NCBI RefSeq assembly: GCF_902703175.1
Contig: NZ_CACRYJ010000020.1
Coordinates: forward strand, 1-32,776
Direction: 5' to 3'
Source: Occultella aeris
GTDB lineage: Bacteria > Actinomycetota > Actinomycetes > Actinomycetales > Beutenbergiaceae
Length of the DNA stretch: 32,776 nucleotides
This document shows positions 7,283 to 14,138 of the stretch, one piece after another (position 1 is the first letter of the stretch; each line of letters opens with the position of its first letter). The position numbers were made by a program, and so were the translations under genes. Under the pieces are notes generated by a model. It did not search any database, was not told where the DNA came from, and worked only from the letters and a program-made list of their open reading frames with translations.

Positions 7283-8830
7283 TCACTCGGTGATGACGAC
7301 GTCGGCGTAGCTGGTCCGCCCGCCCGGGTCGATCGTGACACCTTCGACGCGCTCGGAGTAGGCCGACGTGCTGGTCATGTCCATCGGGAAGATCCCGACG
7401 GCGTCGTCCCAGATGATCTGCGCCGCCTGCGCGTACAGGTCGGCCCGGACGTCCTGGTCGAGGCTCGCCTTCGCCTCGTTGAGCAGGGCGTCCAGCTCCG
7501 GGTTGCAGTAGCCCATCCGATTCGCCTCGCACAGGTACAGCCGCCCGAGCGTGTAGTCGGCGTCCCCGGTCGCGACGGTGTTGCCCTGGAGGTTCATGTC
7601 CCAGTTGAGGTTGTTGAGGTCCTCGAGCCAGACCGCCCGCTCCTTCGCCAGCGGCTCGACGGTGACGCCGATCTCCGCCCACGCCGAGATGAACGCCTGG
7701 GCCAGGCTCCGGCTGCCCTCACCGCCGGCGTCGGACCACTGCAGGGAGGTGGAGAACCCGTCCGGGTAGCCCGCCTCGGCGAGCAGCTCCCGGGCCAGCT
7801 CCGGGTCGTAGCTGTAGGGCTCGAGCTGCGGGGCCCCGAACACCGGCTGCGGGATCGGCGCCTGGGCCACGGTGGCCTGCGTGCCGAAGAGGTCGGAGAC
7901 GATCTGCTCGATGTCGACCGCGTGCCACATCGCCTGCCGGACCCGGGGGTCGGTGAAGGGCTCCCGGGAGGAGTTGAACCAGAGCAGTTGGTAGGTGAAG
8001 CTCGGCACCTCGTCGTAGACGATCCCGTCCATTCCCTGGAGCTCGGGCACGGAGTCCGCCCCGATCCCGGTCATCAGGTCGATCTCGCCGGTGGACAGCG
8101 CCGAGATCCGGGCTGCCTCCTCCGGGATGTTCGTGAACGTCAGCGTGTCGAGCGTGGGCAGGGTCGCGCCCCAGTAGTCGTCGTTGCGGGTGAGGGTGAG
8201 CCGCTCGTCCGGAAGGTACTGCGACACCGTGAACTGGCCGCTGCCCACCGGGGCCCGCCAGTAGTCCTCGGAGTCCATCGCCGCGGCCTGGCCGACGAAC
8301 ACCAAGGACATCGTGTTCAGCATCGTGCCAAGGGGCTGGCTCGTGGTGAGGGTGAGGGTGGCCTCGTCGGTCGCCTCGATGGTCTCCACGAGCGCGAACA
8401 GGGGTGCCATCGAGCCGCCGATGTCCACGAGCCGCTGGACCGAGGCGCGGGCATCCTCGGCCGTGACCGGGGTGCCGTCGGAGAACGTGGCGTCCGGGTT
8501 CATGTGGAAGACCCAGGTGGTCTCGTCCGGGTTCTCCCAGGAACTCGCGAGCAGCGGTGCGAAACCGTCGCCGTCCCGTGCGACCAGCGTCTCCATCACG
8601 TGCTGGATCGGACCGATGACGGCGGCCTCCGCGGACCACTGGTGCGGGTCGAGCGCGACCGGGAACGTGCCGGGAGCGACCGTGAGGGTCTGCTCGGCCG
8701 CCGGTGCGCCGCCCCCGCTGCCGGCGCCGCCGTCGTCACCACCACCGGCGGAGCAGGCGGCGAGACTCAGACCGGTGGCGACGGCGGCGGCGCCGGCGAG
8801 CAGGCGGTGGAACCGCGTGCGGTGGAACAT
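7283..8830 (-). CDS. ABC transporter substrate-binding lipoprotein, family 5 (DppA/OppA type)
   Basis: Extracytoplasmic solute-binding protein of the peptide/nickel/oligosaccharide class. The 515-residue product begins with a lipoprotein signal (RR near the start, hydrophobic core, LSLAAC with Cys26 as the lipidated residue) and a Gly/Asp linker. It then follows the family pattern: PVALDPHQW, WVFHMNPDATFSDGTPVTAEDARASV, VGSGQFTVSQY, FNSSREPFTDPRVRQAMWHAVD. It is anchored outside the membrane and passes ligand to permeases of the DppB/DppC kind. No permease is adjacent; the likely partners are dppB-dppF at 16510-20387, whose operon lacks a binding protein. AAAGGGG stands seven bases before the ATG. 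Ligand unknown: members bind peptides, but also oligosaccharides and other solutes. Confidence 0.92.
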   Translation of the reverse strand: MFHRTRFHRLLAGAAAVATGLSLAACSAGGGDDGGAGSGGGAPAAEQTLTVAPGTFPVALDPHQWSAEAAVIGPIQHVMETLVARDGDGFAPLLASSWENPDETTWVFHMNPDATFSDGTPVTAEDARASVQRLVDIGGSMAPLFALVETIEATDEATLTLTTSQPLGTMLNTMSLVFVGQAAAMDSEDYWRAPVGSGQFTVSQYLPDERLTLTRNDDYWGATLPTLDTLTFTNIPEEAARISALSTGEIDLMTGIGADSVPELQGMDGIVYDEVPSFTYQLLWFNSSREPFTDPRVRQAMWHAVDIEQIVSDLFGTQATVAQAPIPQPVFGAPQLEPYSYDPELARELLAEAGYPDGFSTSLQWSDAGGEGSRSLAQAFISAWAEIGVTVEPLAKERAVWLEDLNNLNWDMNLQGNTVATGDADYTLGRLYLCEANRMGYCNPELDALLNEAKASLDQDVRADLYAQAAQIIWDDAVGIFPMDMTSTSAYSERVEGVTIDPGGRTSYADVVITE

Positions 8831-8854
8831 GATGGGCCCCTTTCTGCGGGCTCG

Positions 8855-8911
8855 ATGAGGACTTGATGGGGACTTGGGATGGACTCCGGCGACGGCGACG
8901 GCGACGGCGAC
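8855..8911. repeat. Short tandem repeats upstream of the binding-protein gene
   Basis: ATGAGGACTTG (8855-8865) is followed directly by ATGGGGACTTG (8866-8876), an 11-base tandem repeat differing at one base, 25-46 bases upstream of the binding-protein start on the opposite strand. Next comes GGCGAC repeated four times at 8888-8911; with the following GCCGTCG/CGCCGT bases it can fold into an imperfect GC-rich hairpin. The first repeat could be an operator and the second a weak terminator or attenuator behind the phosphatase genes. Both roles are inferred. Confidence 0.35.
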
Positions 8912-8938
8912 CGTGCCGTCGTCCGCCGTGGTCCCTCG

Positions 8939-9715
8939 TCAGGCCACGGCACCTTGCGTGAAGGTCGCGGTGACGGGTTTGTGGTCGCTCGGGGCGACGC
9001 CGTCGAGGAAGTAGTCGACGACCTCGGCGGTGCGGGGCCGCAGGGCTCCGTTGAAGAACAGCCAGTCGAGCGCCTTCTCGACGACCTGGACGCCCTCCCA
9101 GCGCATCGGCTTGTCCAGGCGTGGGGTGACCGGGTGCGTGATCGGGCAGGTCCGGCCAAGCGTGCCGAACGGCTCCCGGAAGCCGTCGTCGTAGAACGCC
9201 CACAGCGGTCGGGCGTAGTCGTTGATGTCGATGCACAGGATCACCGGGTCGCCACCCGCGAGCCGGTTCAGCTCCCGCGCCGCGGACCGGGCCTGCTCGG
9301 TGCGCGGGCTGCGCTCGGTGCGCACCTCCTCGGCGTTGCCCGGGAAGGTCAGGTGCGCCGACGCGAGGACCAGTGGCGCCAGGTCGGGCGCCTCGACGTG
9401 ACGCAACCGCACCCAGGACAGGCCGCGGTCGGGGGTGGGCATCCCGATGTCGGCGAGGCCGTGCTCGACCTCCGCGAACAGCTCGCGGTCCCACCACAGG
9501 TTCGCGTGCTCGCGCCAACCCGGCGCGTCGTCGACCACCCGCGCGTGCCCCGGCAGTGCGGCGTCGATGAGGTCGACGGCGCCCGGGCTCAGTTCCTGCA
9601 CGCCGAGCAGGTCCGGGGCCCGGCCGGCCAGGAGCCCGGTCAGGGCGGGGGTGCGGCGGGGCAGGTCCCAGTCGCCCCACAGGTTGTAGCTCATTGCGGT
9701 GAACGTGTGTCGCAT
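8939..9715 (-). CDS. Endonuclease/exonuclease/phosphatase family hydrolase
   Basis: Metal-dependent phosphoesterase of the DNase I/EEP fold, cytoplasmic since no signal peptide is seen. The 258-residue product carries the ordered EEP motifs: MSYNLWGD near residue 8, LLGVQELS near 39 (metal-ligand Glu), ASAHLTFPGN near 118, LCIDINDYARP near 157 (in place of the common GDxN), DWLFFNG near 213 and the terminal SDHKPVTATF with its catalytic Asp-His. EEP enzymes range from nucleases to inositol-phosphate and lipid phosphatases, so the substrate is open. The ATG at 9715 lies 7 bases from the stop of the histidine phosphatase gene, with GAGG just before it, so the two are probably co-translated. The operon context favours a small-molecule phosphodiester or phosphomonoester over nucleic acid. 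Confidence 0.85.
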   Translation of the reverse strand: MRHTFTAMSYNLWGDWDLPRRTPALTGLLAGRAPDLLGVQELSPGAVDLIDAALPGHARVVDDAPGWREHANLWWDRELFAEVEHGLADIGMPTPDRGLSWVRLRHVEAPDLAPLVLASAHLTFPGNAEEVRTERSPRTEQARSAARELNRLAGGDPVILCIDINDYARPLWAFYDDGFREPFGTLGRTCPITHPVTPRLDKPMRWEGVQVVEKALDWLFFNGALRPRTAEVVDYFLDGVAPSDHKPVTATFTQGAVA

Positions 9716-9722
9716 GGATGCC

Positions 9723-10454
9723 TCAGTCCGTGGGTGCGGCGCCGGCGCCGGCGCCGAGGTGGTGGGCGGAGTTGGCGCTGACGAGCCTGCTCGCGAGCAC
9801 CGAGCCGTCGGTGCCGACCCAGTACTCGAGCTCGGTGACCGAGCAGTTCCCGGCGCCACGGACGGCCCGGTAACCGGACGGCGGCAGTCCGACGGCGGCG
9901 ACCGTCGCCATCCGGATCGGGCCGCCGTGGCTGAAGGCGACGACGAGCCGCTCCCCCGCCGGGTGTTCCTGCGCCGTCTCGGCGGCAAGGTCCGCGATCG
10001 CCGACTGCACGCGCGCGGACAGCTCGGCCATCCGCTCGCCGCCACCCCTCGGCAGGTCCTGCCCGCCGCGGATCCTCTCGATCGCGTCGGCCTCGGCGCT
10101 CGCCACGTCGGCGATGAGCCGGCCGCTCCAGGTGCCGTTGTCCACCTCCCGCAACCGCGGGTCCGGGCGCAGCGCGATGGCGCCGGGGAGCCGGTCCGCG
10201 TACGGCGCGGCGGTCTGGAGCACCCGCGGCAGGTCGCTGGCGAGCACGGCGTCCGGCACCCGGTAGGCCCGCGTCAGGAAGTCGGCGGTGGTCGCGGCCT
10301 GGTCGCGGCCCCGGTCGGTCAGTCCGCCGCCGAGGTGACCCTGGATCCGGCCCTCGCCGTTCCAGCCCGACTCGCCATGCCGGACCAGCACCACGCGCAG
10401 CCGGAGCGAATCCTGCTCCAGGAGTGGTTCGTCGATCGCCCAGCCCGTGACCAC
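9723..10454 (-). CDS. Histidine phosphatase family protein (phosphoglycerate mutase-like)
   Basis: Cytoplasmic phosphatase of the histidine phosphatase superfamily, which forms a phosphohistidine intermediate. The 243-residue product has the catalytic LVRHGESGWNGEGRIQG near residue 20, GLTDRGRDQA, the acid region LREVDNGTWSG and the second catalytic His in VAFSHGGPIRMAT near residue 177. The arrangement is closer to broad phosphatases (CobC/PhoE-like) than to true glycolytic mutases. GTG at 10454 is chosen because AAGGGA stands five bases upstream; the frame extends further without a better start. It is the first gene of the minus-strand block running to 4164. Paired with the EEP hydrolase it suggests stepwise dephosphorylation of an imported compound, which is inference. 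Confidence 0.87.
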   Translation of the reverse strand: MVTGWAIDEPLLEQDSLRLRVVLVRHGESGWNGEGRIQGHLGGGLTDRGRDQAATTADFLTRAYRVPDAVLASDLPRVLQTAAPYADRLPGAIALRPDPRLREVDNGTWSGRLIADVASAEADAIERIRGGQDLPRGGGERMAELSARVQSAIADLAAETAQEHPAGERLVVAFSHGGPIRMATVAAVGLPPSGYRAVRGAGNCSVTELEYWVGTDGSVLASRLVSANSAHHLGAGAGAAPTD

Positions 10455-10618
10455 GCGTGTCCCTTCCCGTGGGGCCCGGTCGGGCCTCCCTAAACGTTCA
10501 CGGTCCGGCACCCCCGGGTCCGGGTGCAAGGACGTTTCGCGGGCTGCAACACCGTTGCCCCACTCCGGCGGACCGAGGCAGCGTCGCTTCCGCGATCGTC
10601 GCCGAGAAGGGGCCCATC
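10455..10618. promoter_or_regulatory. Divergent control region, phosphatase operon / metallophosphoesterase
   Basis: This 164-base gap separates two divergent genes. It contains AACGTTCACGG at 10493-10503 (one base different from a site at 21288-21298), the inverted repeat GCACCC/GGGTGC at 10508-10527, GGACGTTTCG at 10530-10539 (its reverse complement CGAAACGTCC recurs at 28476-28485), and CTGCAAC at 10544-10550 with the inverted pair GCAAC-acc-GTTGC at 10546-10558. CAGCGTCG at 10579-10586 lies 35 bases after CTGCAAC and may hold the -10 box, giving a leader of about 25 bases that includes the ribosome binding site GAGAAGGGG. Confidence 0.45.
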
Positions 10619-13600
10619 ATGCGTTCACCGATCCGTCCGATCCGCCGCGCCGCGCTGGCCGCGGCCCTGACCATGACATTGGCGGTGCCACTCGGGGCGG
10701 CCGCCGATCCCGCCGGGTTCACCCCCGGCCCCGGCTCCGGCGAACCGAGCGGTGTCCTGATCGAGGAGTTCTCCCTCGGCGGGCCGGCCGGCCCGAAGGA
10801 CAGCGTCCTCGAGCTCGCGAACCACAGCGCGGATCCGGTTCCGGTCGGAGGCTGGCGGATCTATCCGTGCGGGGCCTCGGGGAGCCGGGGCAGCCTGTGG
10901 GCGACGCTGCCGGACGTGACGCTCGCCCCGGGCGAGGTGTTCCTGCTCGCCAGCGCCGGCTCCCCGCGCGCCGCCGATGCCACCTTCGTCAGCGGCGGCG
11001 CCCAGGTCGCGACCGGCGCCTGGGTGGAGAGCGCCGGGTCCGTGGTGCAGGACCGGCTGTCCATCTCCCCCGCATCCCGCGACTCCGCGTGCGGCCCCGG
11101 GCTGCCCGCGACCCTCGACGCGGCCGCGGACGAGACCTACCAGCGGGTGCGCGCCACCGGCGACCCGACGGCCGACTTCATCGCCGCTACCGCCACGCCC
11201 GGGGCGCCGAACGCCGTCGAACCGGCGCCCGGACCGGTCGACTCCCCCGTGCTCATGACCGAACTGGCCAACGGTGGGCCAGCCGGGCCGGCCGGTGAGC
11301 TCGTCGAGCTCGGGAACGTCTCCGACACACCCGTGGATCTCACCGGGTGGGTCCTGTCCTTCTGCGCGGCGGACGGTTCGACCACCGTCCCCGTGCCGGT
11401 GGCGCTGCCCGCCGGCACCGTCCTGGCCGCGGGAGCCACATTCGTGCTCGCCCCGATCGGCGGCGACCTGCCCTATGCCGAGCCCCGGCTCGCGGCCGCG
11501 GGCGGCGGGGTGATCCTGCGGGACGACGCCGGTGCCGTCCGGGACGGCGTCGGCATCTACGAGCAGGACGCCGAGTCCGCCCCCGCGGTGGACAGCGCCT
11601 GCGTGCGCGGCACCGCCCTGCCGAACCGCCTCGACCTCGCCTCCGGGCAGTCCTACCAGCGCGTGGCATCCACCGGCGACAACGCGGCCGACTTCGCCGT
11701 CGGCGACGCCGCACCGGGCACCCTCGAGGCAGCACCCCTGACCAGCGGGCTGCGCTTCGAACCCGGCCTCGGGGTGCGGGTCACCGAGGTGGCGCACACC
11801 CTCGACGCGGACTCGGACCCGTCGAGCTTCGTCGAACTGACGAACACGACGACGGCGGCCGTATCGATCGAGGGCTGGTCCGTCCAGCGCTGTGGGGTGG
11901 ACGGGCGCCTGGAGGGCGACCCATGGGTGGCGCCGCTGGCCGGCACCCTCGAGCCGGGCGCAGCCATCGTCCTGGCGCAGGCCGGCAGCCCGTGGGCGGG
12001 CGACGCCGCGGCGGTCTTCGAGGCTCCACTCACCGCCGCGGGTTACGGCTTGCTGGTGCGCGCCGCCGACGGCGCCGTGGTGGACCGGTTCGGCATGCTC
12101 CGGGACCGGTACAGCCCGTGCATCGACGGCGTCACCCTGGACGAGATCATCGCCTACTCCCTCGACCTGAGCTACCAACGGTTCGCCGACACCGGCGACA
12201 ACCGCCGTGACTTCGTGCACGCCGAGCGCACCCCGGGGGTGTGGGCCAGGGACCTACGGGCGGCGACCGACATCGACCCCTCCCGGCTCGAGCCCGTCAC
12301 CGTGGCGCCGGACCCGCGGCCGCTCGCGGCCACCGACCTGACCGCCACCGAGGCGACCACCACGGCGGACCTGAGCGCCGCCGTCGGGCATACGAGCGAG
12401 GCGGAGGTGACGGCGACGTTCACCGGCGGGGCCCAGGTCCAGGTGAACAGCGCAGCGAGCCGGGTGTTCTCCGGCACCAGCCCGCAGGCGCCGCCGACCG
12501 ACCGGGTGGGCACCGGCGAGACGCGGCACCGGCTGGCCGACCTCGGCGACCAGATCACCGTCACCGGTGCCGACGGCTACCCCTATCAGCGGTTCGAGCT
12601 GGTGCTGCCCGGCCGCGCCGACGAGGTGGCGGACGTGGCGTGGACGGGCTCGAGCCTCAGCGGCCACGAGCTGCAGATGTACGCCTGGAACTTCACCACG
12701 TCGGCGTGGGACCCGCTCATCGTGGGTTCGGGTCGTGACGGCGGCACCTTCACCATGGTCGGCCGGATCGAGGAGGCCGTGCACCGGCTCGGCACACGCG
12801 TCGAGATCCTCGTCCAGGACGGCCCGGCGACCACGCCCGCGTTCGATGTCGGGGCCGACGAGACGTTCGAGGACCCGGGTGACTACGACTTCTCGATCGG
12901 GTACGTCCCGGACCCCCAGGAGCTCACCTACGGATACCGGTGGGGCTACGCGAACGAGATCGCCTGGCTCGTCGCCAACGCCGACGCGCGCAAGATGGCG
13001 TACGTGTCGACGATCGGCGACGTGACCGAGTGGTGGATGTGGGGCACCCACCTGGAGAACCAGGCGCGGGAGCAGTTCGAGACCGCCCAGGCGTTCGGCG
13101 ACTACCTCACCGACGCCGGCATCCCGAACGGGACGGTGCCGGGCAACCACGACAACAAGTGGGGCCGGGACAACGCCCTCTACAACGAGTATTTCGGGCC
13201 TGCGCAGATCGGCGACACACCCTGGTTCGGCGGCGCCATCGGGGCCGACGACGCGTCCAGCCACTACGACCTCTTCGAGGTCCAGGGCGCGCAGTTCCTC
13301 GCGCTGAACATCGGCTACCCGGGCTGGTTCAACCACGACGCCACGCTCGCCTGGGCGGCGCAGGTGATCGAGGACCACCCGGACCACAACGTGCTCATCT
13401 TCACCCACGACTACCTGCAGCGGGACGGCGAACCGGGCGATGCCACGGACCGGTGGAACGCCGTCGGGTACCGGATCTGGGAGGACCTGGTGGTCCCCTA
13501 CGGCAACGTCGCCTTCGTGATGGGCGGGCACGTCAACGGACAGGCCTACACGGTGGCCCGGGACGTCGGCGGTGTGCCCGGCCGGATCGTGCCGCAGATG

Positions 13601-14011
13601 CTCTCGAACTACCAGGGCTACGAGATCGTCGACGGCGAGAAGCGGGCCGACTTCCTGCGCCTGCTGCAGGTCGACATCGACTCCGGGACGATCTCGGTGA
13701 ACACCTACTCGCCGTCCCTGGACGAGCACAACTCGTGGCGGTATGCGTCCTCGCCGACGTGGACCCCGGAACACGACGAGTTCCTCGCCCCGATCACCAT
13801 CACCGGGATGGACCGGCAGGTGACGTCCACCGGGCTGGCCCTGGCCCGAGACACCTCGGTCATCGGGACGGCGACCGGGGCCGACGGCGTCGCGGCCACC
13901 TGGTCCGGCCTCACCCCGGGCGCGGCGTACGTGTGGTGGGTGGCGAGCACGGACGCCGCCGGGGCCGAGACGGTCCTGTCCGAGCCGGCCGTACTGCGCA
14001 CGCGGGACTGA
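10619..14011 (+). CDS. Secreted metallophosphoesterase with three lamin-tail (LTD-like) repeats
   Basis: Large exported protein of 1130 residues. Residues 1-28 form a Sec signal peptide (Arg-rich start, Ala-rich core, GAAA end). Three lamin-tail-like beta domains follow at about 45-195, 210-372 and 377-542; each opens with a strand like LIEEFSLGG or VLMTELANGG and closes with a YQRV/FxxTGDxxxDF segment. A beta-rich linker domain fills 543-740. The calcineurin-like phosphoesterase spans about 755-1050 with PDPQ, IGDVTE, GNHDNKWG, IFTHDY and GGHVNG. The first motif has Gln where DxH is usual and the last has Asn where GHxH is usual. A fibronectin III-like module ends the protein; no LPxTG anchor is seen. 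ATG at 10619 follows GAGAAGGGG. It probably cleaves extracellular phosphoesters; substrate unknown. Confidence 0.88.
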   Translation: MRSPIRPIRRAALAAALTMTLAVPLGAAADPAGFTPGPGSGEPSGVLIEEFSLGGPAGPKDSVLELANHSADPVPVGGWRIYPCGASGSRGSLWATLPDVTLAPGEVFLLASAGSPRAADATFVSGGAQVATGAWVESAGSVVQDRLSISPASRDSACGPGLPATLDAAADETYQRVRATGDPTADFIAATATPGAPNAVEPAPGPVDSPVLMTELANGGPAGPAGELVELGNVSDTPVDLTGWVLSFCAADGSTTVPVPVALPAGTVLAAGATFVLAPIGGDLPYAEPRLAAAGGGVILRDDAGAVRDGVGIYEQDAESAPAVDSACVRGTALPNRLDLASGQSYQRVASTGDNAADFAVGDAAPGTLEAAPLTSGLRFEPGLGVRVTEVAHTLDADSDPSSFVELTNTTTAAVSIEGWSVQRCGVDGRLEGDPWVAPLAGTLEPGAAIVLAQAGSPWAGDAAAVFEAPLTAAGYGLLVRAADGAVVDRFGMLRDRYSPCIDGVTLDEIIAYSLDLSYQRFADTGDNRRDFVHAERTPGVWARDLRAATDIDPSRLEPVTVAPDPRPLAATDLTATEATTTADLSAAVGHTSEAEVTATFTGGAQVQVNSAASRVFSGTSPQAPPTDRVGTGETRHRLADLGDQITVTGADGYPYQRFELVLPGRADEVADVAWTGSSLSGHELQMYAWNFTTSAWDPLIVGSGRDGGTFTMVGRIEEAVHRLGTRVEILVQDGPATTPAFDVGADETFEDPGDYDFSIGYVPDPQELTYGYRWGYANEIAWLVANADARKMAYVSTIGDVTEWWMWGTHLENQAREQFETAQAFGDYLTDAGIPNGTVPGNHDNKWGRDNALYNEYFGPAQIGDTPWFGGAIGADDASSHYDLFEVQGAQFLALNIGYPGWFNHDATLAWAAQVIEDHPDHNVLIFTHDYLQRDGEPGDATDRWNAVGYRIWEDLVVPYGNVAFVMGGHVNGQAYTVARDVGGVPGRIVPQMLSNYQGYEIVDGEKRADFLRLLQVDIDSGTISVNTYSPSLDEHNSWRYASSPTWTPEHDEFLAPITITGMDRQVTSTGLALARDTSVIGTATGADGVAATWSGLTPGAAYVWWVASTDAAGAETVLSEPAVLRTRD

Positions 14012-14056
14012 GCAGGGCGGATGGTCGTGCGGCGAGCCTGGTTGATCGAGACCCAA

Positions 14057-14079
14057 TGCTCATCCATTCCGGATGAGCA
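14057..14079. promoter_or_regulatory. Perfect 9-base inverted repeat between phosphoesterase and sulfatase
   Basis: TGCTCATCC (14057-14065), a five-base spacer ATTCC, then GGATGAGCA (14071-14079). It could be a hairpin terminator for the phosphoesterase gene, though no T-run follows. An operator for the sulfatase is the alternative: GGATGAGCAACG (14071-14082) is repeated exactly, in reverse, at 21390-21401 in another control region. Confidence 0.5.
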
Positions 14080-14138
14080 ACGGACCGGATTGGGCAGCGA
14101 TGCTGTTGACGACAGGGTCGGCGGCGGAGGGATGGGTG

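Noticed and set aside
8888-8911. GGCGAC repeated four times as a CRISPR or minisatellite
   Set aside because: Only four short units without spacers; at most a hairpin or slippage repeat.
12254-14056. Long open frame (600 codons) opposite the phosphoesterase domain
   Set aside because: Lies fully across from conserved motifs (GNHD, GGHVNG) of the plus-strand gene and shows no domain of its own.
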